Notes: generated from the sequence alone by a model not told the origin. A DNA stretch of 64,000 nt from Uranotaenia lowii (GCF_029784155.1 NC_073692.1:431749324-431813323), one strand, 5' to 3'; numbered from the stretch's first letter, positions 1 to 12,600 are shown. Numbers and translations are program-made.

Positions 1-1400
1 GTCATGGTTACTCAGAATGCGCGAATAATTCTGAAGCGGTTTTTGGCCCTTTTTAATGCTAGAATAACTAAATCCTGTATTATTATTCAGACAAATGATG
101 GATTTGTTGATTGATGAATAATAAAAGTCAAAATATTGTTCATACACCTTTATTTTAAAAAAAAATCCGCAAACTTTTTGAATTTTTTTTTTGCCTGTCG
201 GGTTTTGTCTCCCGGGCCGGGACCCATTATGCCGTACTAGATGGCAAATCTATTTGGACCATCATCACTTCGTCGCAGAATTCTGAAATATAAATAAAAC
301 CGTATCAACATCTAGAAATTACTTTTAAAATCAATATATTCACCATGTAAAATTTCATGTTTTTGCTGCACAAAACCAACCAAGTTCAACCACCTCGTAC
401 AAACTGTTCAACATTTACTCAGTTGTCGCCTTCAAGCACTCGAGTTCTCTGAGTGGCGAATTTCCTGCCGTCTGAGTAATCTTTCCGCTGATTTCTGAGT
501 CCATTAAGATCAGCCGTCGGCTGCTTCATACATGTGGCGACGTCTGAGTAAAAGGTAGCCGGGCTCTGAGTATTTCAAATTTAGCGAGAATTCGCATACT
601 GAGAACAATAGCGTTTTGACAACCTATATTGTCACAATACAAATTTTGTCATCATACACCATCAACTTAGCCAACACAGCATGTGGTTCAAAGTAACCCA
701 GCAGTGTTGGCAGTTTATTCTGAGAGGATATATCAGAATCCGATATCCCAGCAAATGTAAAATCGCATTAAAATGATAACTTAAGTAATTAAAATCGGTA
801 CTGGAAATCGTAATTCCAACTAACGCAAGTAACAGGTCGTAAAAATTGTTATGAAGTCCGCCATGTTTTCAGATTTTGAAGACGATTTTGTTCCTTTGCT
901 TTCTCCCGCGTGTGTCATGTGAGAGAACAGCTTTGTTGTTCTCTCTGCGACCAGCAGTGCAAACAGATTGCTAAAAATCAGAAGGTATATTTGCAATAAT
1001 TGCCCAATAACAGAGGTAGTATACATTGTCGCTGGCAACGGTTCGCATGCATTGAGAGAAAAAACTTGTGCTTTCTTGCATTCTTTCAGTTTCAGCCAGA
1101 AGTTGAAAATATGTACGTACATATATTGCCTCCACTTTGATGGGTAAATGCTATTTTTTCGAGTTTCATACGATCATTCTATAATGTATACGAGACGTAT
1201 AACAAAGTTGTTGAGAAATATACCTGCAAAAATGTTTGCTGGGAAGATATAAGAACTGATTCTGAGTTTGGGAACCAGTTAGCGACAAGATGATAATCGC
1301 AATAGAATTAAGTAATTGTATAAAGACTTGACCAAGGAAATAAATGAAGTTGAACTCAATTCCAACGCAAACCTGCGTTGATTACTCATACATACAAGCA
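1..1400. other. Intergenic, nothing coding recognised
   Basis: No supported gene. Several scattered CTGAGTA-type words at about 420-600 look like a degenerate repeat. The open frame at 820-1122 (minus) has no family features. Confidence 0.4.
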
Positions 1401-1405
1401 GGGTG

Positions 1406-1484
1406 CAACGAGCGAGGTGGTTAGACCAAGTCGAGCGTGATCTGGCGAATTTGGGATGTCCGAGAAAGCGGAGAATTATGTTTA
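1406..1484 (+). pseudogene. Small non-LTR retrotransposon 3'-end remnant
   Basis: A short frame reads RARWLDQVERDLANLG followed by CPRKRR. This resembles the conserved tail after the reverse-transcriptase domain of RTE/CR1-like non-LTR elements, where a GRP..RW.D.V..DL motif is common. Only about 25 residues survive, and frame and sequence are lost on both sides, so this is a relic. Identification rests on a short motif. Confidence 0.45.
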
Positions 1485-2099
1485 AATATGCAATCAGTTT
1501 TTCTCTACCTGCTCAAGCTTTGTTTGTAGATTATTTTTTAGAATATTTTTTAAAGTTTATGATGATATTTAAAAAACATCTGTAAAATGTTCAAATGCAA
1601 ATTTCAAATTAATATTTTTTTTTAATTTTCAAGATTTATGTTTTTTTTCCGAAATGATAAACGATAACCATATTCTACATTGTACTGATTTCTATCCTTT
1701 AAGTTTTAATTTTCACGTTAGTTTTATGTAGTTGTAATGGCTTGGAATGGCAACTGCAGCACTTGTGTAGAATCATACAATTTTTTTTAACCAATTTGTA
1801 AAACAGTCGGACTAACATTGTTCAAGTTATTGCCGAAACAATGGTTTTTGCCGATTCGCTAGAATAAGCAGCGCTTAGTCACCTCTTAGAGTTGACCGAT
1901 TGAGCTCATTGACACTTAAGGTTTGAAATCGGTAACATTCATTTTTTTTGTGGAAAAAGATAATGTTTCCAAAAACAAAAACAACTTTTTCAACCCGTGG
2001 ATAAAAATGAGTTAAAAAAATCTTAGAGCTCTGAAAAAACTTCCAAATTATTTTTGCCTACCTACAAATAAAACCAAAATCAAGTTAAACATAGACTTT

Positions 2100-2105
2100 T
2101 TTATT
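2100..2105 (-). promoter_or_regulatory. Candidate polyadenylation signal of the bHLH gene
   Basis: AATAAA on the minus strand about 200 bases past the WRPW stop codon. Position and sequence fit a poly(A) signal. There is no transcript evidence. Confidence 0.4.
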
Positions 2106-2302
2106 AATTACTTATTTAAACAATCGACTATTAAAGCTGAAAGTTTGAATATTTAATCCTATATTAAAGCTTTCGAGAAATGGATAAGAAGGTAATAAAA
2201 ATATGTACCAACCGTCCAACTTTTTTGTTTTCCTCTCAACTCTTCCACAAATTATTATCTGTTATCACAATATTCTTAAATTAATCCCGTATTCAGCAGC
2301 CA

Positions 2303-5300
2303 TCACCAGGGACGCCACATATCCCCTCCGGTATTGTTTTTGGGGTCCTGCTCTTCCTCGTTGCTACTATCGCTATCACTCGAGTCTTCGCTTTCTTGAT
2401 TCAGCTTCCTACGCTTGGCAGCACGAGTCGCTTCGTATTCCGCACTTTTGGCCAAGTCCCGCTGATGCAGCTGAATGCGATCGATCAGCTTATGACTCGG
2501 ACGGAATGCGGACACCCGTTGACTGTCTTCCGGTGTCGGAGGTGTGGGGAATGCAGTCAGGAACTTCTCCATAAGAATGTTGGGTCTCTTCTTCAACAGC
2601 GGTGTCTTCTGATCATCTTTCGTGCTGTCCTGGTCTTCCGATACTGGACTCGGAGGAGGACTTGGGTCATAGGATTGTTTCTCCTGACTACTGATGGGTT
2701 TGAATTGGTTTTGGCTTCTGAGCGAGGACAACACGGTGGGTGCTGTCGATAGTCTTGGGAAGAATGGCATTCCGTTGACACTGTTCTGTGGCATGATGAA
2801 GGCGAGTTCTCCACTGGGAAGCAGCGATGGGATGAGCGATACGCCGTCCATTGCCAATCGTCCATTGTTGTTGATTTCGTCAGCTGCCCGTCCGAAAATG
2901 TTCCCGAAAGGACCAGCCAGGCCGGCAGGTTGTCCAGGAAACCGTTGATACCGGAGGTAAGATTTGAGATGACCGGTTATTCGTTGTTTTAGCCCTGCGT
3001 CAACGTTGGAAACCGAACCGAGATATTTTTCGATCTCGTCTACGCATTCGTTGAACCCGCTTTTGAACTTGTCGACCACCGTGGGATCGACGGCCATTGC
3101 CACTGCCAGTTTGCGTCTTTCCATGTCCTGTAGGTGTTTCACTGTCAAATCAAGTATGTCAGCTTTCTCCAGCTTCGAGTGGCGAATCGGCTAAAAGATT
3201 CAAAAAGAGTGTTATAATCACGTGTGGTGTGAATGTATCCGAAGATCAAAACTTACATCCTTCTTCATTGCATCCAGAAGAAGAGCTTTGAGATCGTTCA
3301 AATAGTTGTTGATACGGGCTCTGCGTTTCTTCTCCATTATTGGCTTGTTGGTCTGAAATAAAAAGAAAATATGTGATTGAAATTAGATTCAACAAAACAA
3401 AACAACCGAAATTTAAAAAACTCTAAAAACAAAAAAAAATAAAAATGTTAAAAAGGACAAAAATTACCAAAATGACAAAAATGACAAAAATGACCAAAAT
3501 GACAAAAATGACAAAAATGACAAAAATGACAAAAATGACAAAAATGACAAAAATGACAAAAATGACAAAAATGACAAAAATGACAAAAATGACAAAAATG
3601 ACAAAAATGACAAAAATGACAAAAATGACAAAAATGACAAAAATGACAAAAATGACAAAAATGACAAAAATGACAAAAATGACAAAAATGACAAAAATGA
3701 CAAAAATGACAAAAATGACAAAAATGACAAAAATGACAAAAATGACAAAAATGACAAAAATGACAAAAATGACAAAAATGACAAAAATGACAAAAATGAC
3801 AAAAATGACAAAAATGACAAAAATGACAAAAATGACAAAAATGACAAAAATGACAAAAATGACAAAAATGACAAAAATGACAAAAATGACAAAAATGACA
3901 AAAATGCCAAAAATGACAAAAATTACAAAAATTACAAAAATTACAAAAATTACAAAAATGACAAAAAAGACAAAAAAGACAAAAAAGACAAAAAAGACAA
4001 AAAAGACAAAAATGACAAAAATGACAAAATTGACAATAATGTCAAAAATGACCAAAAAGACCAAAATGACAAAAATGACAAAAATGACAAAAATGACAAA
4101 AATGACAAAAATGACAAAAATGACAAAAATGACAAAAATGACAAAAATGAAAAAAAATGACAAAAATGACAAAAATGACAAAAATGACAAAAATGACAAA
4201 AATGACAAAAAATGACAAAAATGACAAAAATGACAAAAATGACAAAAATGACAAAAATGACAAAAATGACAAAAATGACAAAAATGACAAAAATGTCAAA
4301 AATTACAAAAATTACAAAAATTACAAAAATGACAAAAATTACAAAAATTACAAAAATTACAAAAATTACAAAAATTACAAAAATTACAAAAATTACAAAA
4401 ATTACAAAAATTACAAAAATTACAAAAATTACAAAAATTACAAAAATTACAAAAATTACAAAAATTACAAAAATTACAAAAATTACAAAAATTACAAAAA
4501 TTACAAAAATTACAAAAATTACAAAAATTACAAAAATTACAAAAATTACAAAAATTACAAAAATTACAAAAATTACAAAAATTACAAAAATTACAAAAAT
4601 TACAAAAATTACAAAAATTACAAAAATTACAAAAATTACAAAAATTACAAAAATTACAAAAATTACAAAAATTACAAAAATTACAAAAATTACAAAAATT
4701 ACAAAAATTACAAAAAATACAAAAATTACAAAAATTACAAAAATTACAAAAATTACAAAAATAACAAAAATTACAAAAATGACAAAAATGACAAAAATTA
4801 CAAAAATGACAAAAATGACAAAAATGACAAAAATGACAAAAATGATAAAAATGACAAAAATGACAAAAATGACAAAAATGACAAAAATGACAAAAATGAC
4901 AAAAATGACAAAAATGACAAAAATGACAAAAATGACAAAAATGACAAAAATTACAAAAATGACAAAAATTACAAAAATTACAAAAATTACAAAAATTTCA
5001 AAAATTACAAAAATTACAAAAATTACAAAAATTACAAAAATTACAAAAATTACAAAAATTACAAAAATTACAAAAATTACAAAAATTACAAAAATTACAA
5101 AAATTACAAAAATGACAAAAATTACAAAAATTACAAAAATTACAAAAATTACAAAAATTACAAAAATTACAAAAATGACAAAAATTACAAAAATTACAAA
5201 AATTACAAAAATTACAAAAATTACAAAAATTACAAAAATTACAAAAATTACAAAAATTACAAAAATGACAAAAATTACAAAAATTACTTAAATTACAAAA

Positions 5301-6655
5301 ATGACAAAAATGACAAAAATGACAAAAATGACAAAAATGACAAAAATGACAGAAATGACAAAAATGACAAAAATGACAAAAATGACAAAAATGACAAAAA
5401 TGGCAAAAATTACAAAAATGACAAAAATGACAAAAACGACAAAAATGACAAAAATTACAAAAATTACAAAAATGACAAAAATGACAAAAATGACAAAAAT
5501 GACAAAAATGACAAAAATGACAAAAATGACAAAAATGACAAAAATGACAAAAATGACAAAAATGACAAAAATGACAAAAATGACAAAAATGACAAAAATG
5601 ACAAAAATGACAAAAATGACAAAAATGACAAAAATGACAAAAATGACAAAAATGACAAAAATGACAAAAATGACAAAAATGACAAAAATGACAAAAATGA
5701 CAAAAATGACAAAAATGACAACAATGACAAAAATGACAAAAATGACAAAAATGCCAAAATGACAAAAATGACAAAAACGACAAAAATGACAAAAATGACA
5801 AAAATGACATAAATAAGGATATATATTTTCGCCACTTATGCTCTTCTTTTCCCCATTTAGAGATTTTCGAGGGTTAAAAAATCAAAACCTGGCATTCTCA
5901 ATCCTGTCCGATTGAACATTTTTTTTCATAAAGGGTTAAAATTTTCAAGCACTGAAGACTGCCGAGAAGTATACTATCGGGCTCATCAACCAGAATCTTT
6001 CTACAAAACTTCCAGAAATGAAATTCTGTTACCATACTTCAAGAAGCACAATTTTTCCGTTCGATTTTGATAGGATTTGGAATCTTACAATTTTCAAAAA
6101 AAAATCCATGATATGGTATTTCGCGAGCAACGTCCCGCTGGTGTCCAAAATCATGAATCTTCTCATCACGTTAAAGCTCCACATAACTAATTTCCAAATA
6201 CTCAATTATCCTCGTGCCGTTCTTAAGCCTACTCCTATTCTGATACCTGATGCCTGAAAAATCCATAAATTTCATGATTCTCTTCAAAAATATTTGGTAT
6301 CTTGGATTTTGTTACTAGCCTAAATTAAGGCGATTTCTTGCAGTACCCTTCAATTTATATTCGAACAGAAATTTATTTACTTTTCACTGATCGCAAACCG
6401 TTGGGTTCTTTCAATGATTTTTTTATTCACTTCCAATCACTGTGATCAATCTCGAAGTAAGTTCTGAAAATCCTCCCACATCCTAAATGGTCGATAACTA
6501 AGCACTTTTTAAATGTTGTTATTATGCACTATCACGTGTCACACTAAACACACCTTTCGTATTTCCGCTTTTATCCTTCGGAGATAATTTTCTGCATCAC
6601 GATCATCTCCTCCTACACCGCCCCCGTGGGCATCCGGATGTCCTTGATGAGCCAT
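2303..6655 (-). CDS. HES-family bHLH-Orange-WRPW transcriptional repressor (deadpan/hairy type)
   Basis: Three coding exons on the minus strand: 6655-6554, 3352-3257 and 3190-2303, all phase 0, giving 361 aa. Exon 1 starts at an ATG and ends KAEIRK just before a GTGTGT donor. Exon 2 follows a TTTCAG acceptor and opens [18 protein letters not shown], the basic region with the proline typical of Hairy/E(spl) proteins. Exon 3 begins [20 protein letters not shown] (helix 2). An Orange domain follows at about residues 100-143 ([18 protein letters not shown]). Then come a Ser/Pro-rich middle, a basic patch AAKRRKL and an acidic tail. The last four residues are WRPW, which in this family recruits Groucho. 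The family binds N-box or E-box DNA and represses neural or Notch target genes in the nucleus. Spacing and wording fit deadpan or its paralogue Sidpn better than hairy, but I cannot separate these. Exon 1 was found by eye from its donor and conserved junction. Confidence 0.93.
3464..5812. repeat. 9-bp satellite array, ACAAAAATG/ACAAAAATT
   Basis: About 260 tandem copies of a nine-base unit inside intron 1 of the bHLH gene. There are three blocks. ACAAAAATG dominates about 3464-4290, ACAAAAATT dominates about 4297-5290 with scattered G-type units, and ACAAAAATG returns about 5296-5810. Small sub-blocks exist, for example six ACAAAAAAG units at about 3958-4010. Single-base insertions near 4150 and 4207 break the phase. 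Because the unit is a multiple of three without stops in most frames, it yields very long spurious frames (Met-Thr-Lys or Asn-Asp-Lys repeats). These are not genes. Confidence 0.98.
5816..6553. other. Remainder of bHLH intron 1
   Basis: Non-coding AT-rich sequence between the satellite and exon 1. A CACGTG hexamer lies at about 6533-6538, just inside the intron 3' of the exon 1 donor. HES proteins can bind such sites, so autoregulation is possible but unproven. Confidence 0.4.
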
Positions 6656-7900
6656 CAAATCCTATTCGATTGATCGAATCCTTTCACCTGAGTAGATATA
6701 TCCGTTATTTACTCGCGATCGCCACCAACGCACTACGCTACACGACTACGTTTTTCGAACCTTCACCGAGTACTTCCGAACCAGAAATGATTGCACCGGA
6801 ATCTAACCGTTCCCATCGATCTGGTGTGGTCGGGTGTGATGTTATTTGATCAAAACATCTTGCCTTCCCACTCCCTGTCCTGCTCCTGGACGTGGGCCAT
6901 ACGCAATTCCACATGCTTATGCTTGGTGGTTCTTTCTCATGTGACGACGACAGTCATATCATTATAACAATTTATTCCCCCTTCTGCTCTACAAATTTTT
7001 CCCACTAAGGGGTCCCAAATTCCCACGGTTGTTCTGCTCTGTTCCGTTCTGTTCTGTGCGCTCGTTGGTGTGTGGTGGCGCACCAGAACTAGGGTGTCCC
7101 TTCACGTGAACGTGAAACCTCTAGCATAGCATAGCATCGCGCTCAGTGATATGTGTGTGCGGTGCGGCTACTGCGTATAATAAATTTGACTTTCCTTCTC
7201 ACCAAAACCGTATCTATAGGTATGCAAGAAGGAACAAAGAAAAAAACAAGGAAACCCATGCGTCCAACCCTGCCACTTTCCTCGTGGTCGTTCGTCGTCA
7301 TCACCGTCTTCGATGGATTTGATCTGTTTTTCCCACGCTAGAACGGAACCCGAAAAAGAGGGAAACAAACGGAACACAGTATAGCGCATAATAGACTCAA
7401 AGAGCATACGTACGTAGTACAAAAACTTGCACATGTCGATGGCGGTTTTATAAAAATTTAGGAATTTCTGTCATGTTGTTTATTTCATCTATTTTTTTTG
7501 CTTCGATTATAGTCGTTTTACCATCTTTATGGCATTTGCGACCTTTTATCAACGTTGCAGTTGGCGGAGAGTTATTGAATAACTTATCCGGTACAATTGT
7601 GTTCAATGATTACGCTTGGGTTGGAATTAACGGACATCGGCTCAGGAGGCAACTGACTTGCTTACTGAGCTATATCACATATGTATGAGTAGTAAAAATA
7701 TATTTTCTACCCATCTATGCTCGGCCGGGCCCACTGTGCAGTACTGGAACTGAAACACAGAGAGGAAGTAACGTGGACAACAGAACCATACGCTTATTTG
7801 CTCAAAAGTAGTGTGCTCCTGGATACCGATCCTTAGTTATTCCTTCTCAAGTGGATGGGACAAAGTTATTTCACTCAGAAATAAAAAATTTTGGCATACA
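6656..7900. other. Putative 5' flank/promoter region of the bHLH gene
   Basis: Upstream of the exon 1 ATG on the minus strand. It is locally more GC-rich than its surroundings (6580-7330) with no credible coding frame. A core promoter could lie here, but I cannot place a start site. From about 7440 the sequence returns to AT-rich intergenic DNA. Confidence 0.3.
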
Positions 7901-7904
7901 AATC

Positions 7905-8560
7905 TTCTATTTTTTTACTGTCAAAAAAAGTTTCACATCATCTGCGTAAATCAGTACGAAAACATCCGAAAGAGAGTCCGGCAAATTGTTCATCAGAAGA
8001 ATCAAAAGCAAAGGTCCCAAGTGATTGCCTTGAGGCACTACGGAAAACGCTTGAAAGGCTGAAAAGCACACAGTATACTGTTGTCTATCCGCCAGATAAG
8101 ACTTGATCTAAGGTAAGATGTTTCCTCCAATATCAATTAGCACTGATGCATCCGAAATTTTGTTGATTCCTGATACATCAAAGGCCTTCGAAATGTCGGT
8201 GTGGATGCAGCCCACTTGGAATCCTTGACCAATCCAATCTAATACGCAAGTGGTGAATTCGCAAAGATTTGTGACCACCGATCTTTTTCTGAAGAATCCG
8301 TGCTGATGGGGCGAAATTCTATTCTCTACCGCTGGGGCAAAGTTGATATTGCTACACCCCAGCAATTTTTTTGCAATATATCTAGATCCCTTTTTGTGGA
8401 TGGGAGTAACTCGCGACCAGGCTTCCGAAAAGTACAGCTTTGCCTTGACAGCCTTTTTCTTGTCAAACAAACTGTCTCGGTTTTCCTCACCACTCGGTTC
8501 GCTGCTGTACCGTCGGTAACGAATCGTAATGCTTCGGCTACATCGCACACGTGCGAGAAC
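7905..8560 (-). pseudogene. Jockey-like non-LTR reverse transcriptase, decayed
   Basis: Minus-strand frames together read like the reverse transcriptase of a Jockey-clade element: VTPIHKKGSRYIAKK (8430 region), ISPHQHGFFRKRSVVTNL, and HTDISKAFD with the first catalytic Asp. After a frame change come VVPQGNHLGPLLL and LIYADDVKLF near 7920-7955, the YADD catalytic box. A stop follows the YADD region, and at least one frameshift separates the TDISKAFD and PQGNHLGP blocks. The N-terminal endonuclease and the 3' end are missing. The copy is 5'-truncated and cannot encode an active enzyme. Confidence 0.85.
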
Positions 8561-8768
8561 CCAGGCTGTATCTGAACAATCTGCTCAAAGCATGCGTTGC
8601 CGAAAGTGTTGTGCTTTAGGCTGTAGCGAACCCAACCGACAGTTCGGTTTTCATCCCCCCATCCTCCTGTTTAGAAAATAATTTCATCCTAACTGTCGGC
8701 TGCAGGGCGTGACAGTTTTTGCAGGACCGTCACGGGTGACTGTAGTGCCCATATCGTACCCATGCCCG

Positions 8769-8840
8769 ATCGTATGCGCTGCTGCTCGGATCGAATAGAT
8801 CGAACGAGCCATATATTCACACCGAGCAGCAGCATACGAC
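8769..8840. repeat. Short inverted repeat (hairpin)
   Basis: Arms of about 20 bases, one reading CGTATGCGCTGCTGCTCGG near 8771 and its near-complement CCGAGCAGCAGCATACGAC at 8822-8840, separated by about 33 bases. It is probably the core of a foldback or MITE relic. The surrounding 8640-9080 also holds repeated ACTGTC words. Confidence 0.6.
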
Positions 8841-9479
8841 CGAGGCGTAACGCGATGTGTGGTGCCGGTGCAGGTTAGGCGGAAAGGGGTGGGGAGGGTG
8901 ATTGGGGTGATCACCACCCGCAGTAGATTCAAGCAAAGGGAAAATACGTTCGTTCGAAATTAACTCGGCTCGAGCGAATCTCGGCTACAGTCGGACGGAG
9001 TGAGTAGTACTGTCATGCGAAATTCAACGCATTGAAAACTGTCACGAAGATTTTCCCAAAACTGTCACGAAGCTTAAAAAACTTTCATACCCACGAACAA
9101 ACTCTCGCATGAGGTAAAACAAGCCATCGCTGTACATCGCCCGACCGCTCCTTTTAAAACTGTCGGGGAAAAAATATTCGGGAAGCTTTCATCGAGGTGC
9201 ATGTGCGACTTTCGCAAGAGTACTGTCGTTCGCCAGTACTTTTCGGAAGCCTGCTCGCGACAATTTCCAAATAAACGGGAAAAATCATGAATGTAACGAT
9301 GAATTAAACAGTAGAGCCAAAGAACGTGCCAATTCATTGTAGCTAGCCTTTATTAAAACCTCCATAAAATCCTTTAAAAAAAGTTAAATTTTCAAAGATT
9401 TTATGGAGAAAAAAATCATTATCCTCATATACATAGCTTAAACCCGCATCCATCCTAGAATTTTTTTTACCCGTTATCT

Positions 9480-10290
9480 ATAGTCCCTGGAGTGTCAATT
9501 GGACACTCCTGACTAAACCCAATATCTGACTCTTGTTTCTCAACCAATTTTAATAATTTATTTATAGTTTTGTTGGATACCTCGTAATGTAACTCAAATA
9601 TGTTTTTCAGACAATACTCAGTTACAACACTTCAGTTTTCTGTTATCATCAAAGTAAAAAAAACATTCTTCGGAAAAAAGACTGTAGATCAGCAGCTTAA
9701 AAAACATTTCACTTGGTGTCCTACAAAGCTGAAGTTTTAGGCTATACGTTAAAAGATACATTGTTTTCTATATTTTCTAAGATCACGACCACATGATGTA
9801 AAAAAGTGGTGTAATACCGTACTTTTCAATCAATGAACCGTTTAATTTGTTTTAGTAACATCAGATAAATTTCGAAAAAAGGATTGTAAAGTTGACGTAA
9901 ATTGGTACATTTTTTAAATTTTAGTAGCTATTTCTCGAAACTTTTGTCAATTTGCAATTTCTCCGATTTTCTTGCATTTTAATTCAACTTGCCACTGGAT
10001 TTTTAGTATATTAAAGCCTCTTGGACAAAAAAAATATACTCACCAGAAAAGAAATTTTATACCGATTCTAGTGATGTAATGAAATAAGCACTAAGATACT
10101 TTACTTAAAAAAATTCCAAAAATACATCCTAATGTGCAATGTATAGTTTCTAGCTTCAGTTTTCTTGGACATTAAGTTAATTTTTTTTTTTTGCATTCCT
10201 CGGCTAATCTACAGTCTTTTTTCCGAAGCATGTTTCTTTCGTTTTTTTTTCTCAACTTATATTTACAAAATTAATGGTTTTGAATAACTC
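9480..10290. repeat. Interspersed repeat with inverted ends, family member 1
   Basis: The motif CTTCGGAAAAAAGACTGTAG at about 9668 reappears inverted near 10211-10230. The interior of about 350 bases (9740-10010) matches 16220-16530 in direct orientation, sharing the GTGGTGTAATACCGTACTTT-like stretch. No protein is encoded. I read it as a non-autonomous transposable element family. Confidence 0.6.
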
Positions 10291-10830
10291 TTAATGTAAA
10301 TTATTAGAGAAACCTGAAATATCGAAGAAAGAAAGAACATAAGCGGTGAATGTCATGAATTTTTCGAAAAAGATACAATGGCACATCGACGGAAATTGAA
10401 CCCGCAATTTCCGCTTAAGTACAGTGAACGTGGAAAACTGTACAAGACGCACCAGCGGGATATGATGGCCCATGCTATTATTGAAAAAAAAACCCCAACT
10501 TATGGCTACGAATGATGTTTTTCTCCATTTTTGTTGCGGCAAACAAGCTTCTTTGTCATTTCTTAGGTGAAAATTTTATAAAAAGACTTAAATTCTTAAA
10601 AACAGAAGGAAAAATCGAATCTACGTGAAACTCGTATTTACAACTCCTTAAAAGACAATGCCATTGGATAATAATATTAATAAGACCTTTTAACCTTGGG
10701 AATCAATGCCCTTGAAGTCTTAAAAGAAATCTTAGGTATGTAATGTATTTGTTATGTTCTTTTTCTGTATTGTTCTTTTTTTTTCAATCGTGTGCCCCTC
10801 CGGATGTCTATATTTTTTTTTTTTACATTT
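10291..10830. other. Intergenic, nothing recognised
   Basis: AT-rich. The open frame at 10291-10542 (minus) has low complexity and no domain features. No RNA gene is seen. Confidence 0.3.
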
Positions 10831-10835
10831 AATTT

Positions 10836-10975
10836 ATCGGCTTTTTCGGTGAAAAGTTATTTCCTTTTTAGTAGGGACATCGGCCATCTTAAGATAATGA
10901 CATTTTTAATAGATGGATAGAAAGTCAAAAGAAATGAAAGATGGTGAAAATGAGCGAATAGAAGTTATTTAGAAG
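10836..10975. repeat. Foldback-family fragment
   Basis: Contains TTTATCGGCTTTTTCGGTGA and a block reading GATGGATAGAAAGTC, then GAAAGATGGTGAAAATGAGCG. Both match the element at 23975-24254 on one or other strand. Partial copy. Confidence 0.5.
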
Positions 10976-11707
10976 CATTAACATCACATATCAAATTTTG
11001 TTCAGCACGGGCCAAGTACTATGAAGTGGTAGATATAGATAGATTTGCATCTACCTCCACACATTAGAAGGCCAAGCGTGGTTCGCCCCACAAGCGGGAA
11101 AACTTTCAGTGCGAACGAACAAAAAGTCCAATACAGAAGCTCATTGACGAAATTTTTTGGACAGCATCGAGAAAAATCCAGGAGAGTCCCAGTGGGAGAC
11201 TTAAAAACAGCTGGAAATCAACTAGTCGATCAAATTTCATATGGTTAATCGTTTAAGAAGTTCTAAAGGGTTTAACAGTGAGCTTACATTTTAATAATTA
11301 TTGATTCCATGAAGCTATGGAATGTGAGAAGTTTTATCAAGCGCAATTCGGAAATTTCTATGAGAAAAATGATAAAAAAAGATAAACTTTTCTGACTGGT
11401 TCATCAAGCTGACTAATAAACAGTCCTGACTTAACTTTAACAAGTTATAAAGGCTGCCCACCGGAAAAATAAACAAAATACGGTGGTCAAATCGTGCGCA
11501 AAATATTTGGATCGTTAGCTGGGAGAAATTTGGAAAAATAGACAGAAATAGACAGCAAAACAAACTCTTTAGCGAACACTTGCCAGGTTTCCAGCCAAAA
11601 ACTTTTCGTTGATGTTCCAGAGATAAACAAGGAGGAAAAATTTAAAAGTTTGATGTCTTACTTAACCCTTCATTTCATGATTTTTTATTTTTCCTTAAAA
11701 ATCATTT

Positions 11708-12014
11708 TTAACACTTGGAAATGATTAGTACATCAAGAAAAAAAATTAAAATAAAATACGATTTTTCAATTTTTCCATACATTAATTGTTGCAAATTTGT
11801 TACTTTATGAAACGAAGGGTTAAGGAGGCTGATGATCTGCTGAAGCTGCGATTTAGTCGGTGTTTCATAATGATTGGCATGATGAATGGCTGAATATACA
11901 AAAATGACTGCCTCCAAAGGCGACCGTTTTCTCAGAATAGCACTCAAATAGGTCTGACAATGTGTATACTCTATATCGGCTGGATCTGGAACCGTGCCAT
12001 TACGCAAAAACTGT
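11708..12014 (-). pseudogene. Orphan exon-like frame, unrecognised
   Basis: A minus-strand frame starts after a good acceptor (CACCACAG at about 12015). It reads FLRNGTVPDPADIEY, then CQTYLSAILRKRSPLEAVIF and HHANHYETPTKSQLQQI, ending near LLNPSFH before becoming AT-rich and low complexity. Composition up to about 11820 is protein-like and unlike its neighbours. I do not recognise the family. It may be a displaced terminal exon, a gene fragment or part of a transposon. No partner exon was found nearby. Confidence 0.35.
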
Positions 12015-12499
12015 GGTGGAGTGATAAAAAATCAAATATGTTGTTTTTGTGCCAAAGGAGGACAATCGACAAAATTTGTCATAACTTCTACCAAGTTTAA
12101 AATTTGAGCAATTTTGAAGGTCAAGCTTCAGGGAACAGAAAACGTTATCAAAATTAGCCCTAATTTTGAAAAGAGTGTTTTATGGTACACATTATAGATG
12201 GCGCACGTCAATGGCACAGAACATTAGATTTGATCTCGTAATGTAACTCAAACATGTTTCTCCGACACTATCCAGCTACCAAAAGATTTCAAATTGGTTC
12301 CTACCACCCCCTAGGGGGTGTTGAGAGTCTACAAGGGGACGGTGAATCAGCCTGAAATACCGATATTTGTTGTATTTCTATACTAACTTGCTCGAAAATT
12401 CTCGTAGCGAGGCAGTGAGCCCTTAAATATCGAGATAGGGGGCAATGAGTCAAAAAAGTTTGAAAACCACCTGCTACAATAATAAATTTTCAAGTTATT

Positions 12500-12600
12500 C
12501 AGAGCATAAGAAAAAACATACTTCGGAAAAAGACGATAGGCCAGCTACCAAATGCTCAGAAAAAGTGGTGTAAAAAAACGGTATCTGTGTAGCCCATAGT
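12500..12600. repeat. Fragment of the CTTCGGAAAAA repeat family
   Basis: Carries AACATACTTCGGAAAAAGAC, then AAGTGGTGTAAAAAAACGGTA, the two landmark words of the family also at 9480-10290 and 16110-16530, but with the middle deleted. The stretch 12220-12270 also shares the CTCGTAATGTAACTCAAA word with 9580-9605. Confidence 0.5.

Noticed and set aside
2396..2752. Plus-strand and alternate-frame ORFs over the bHLH terminal exon
   Set aside because: They overlap a minus-strand exon with clear Orange and WRPW motifs.
3464..5812. CRISPR-like array
   Set aside because: The 9-bp units are contiguous with no spacers, and the genome is eukaryotic.
3423..5835. Long frames of Met-Thr-Lys, Asn-Asp-Lys, Ser-Phe-Leu and similar repeats on both strands (up to 551 codons)
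   Set aside because: They are translations of the 9-bp satellite in several frames and end where the repeat ends. There is no start context or flanking exon.
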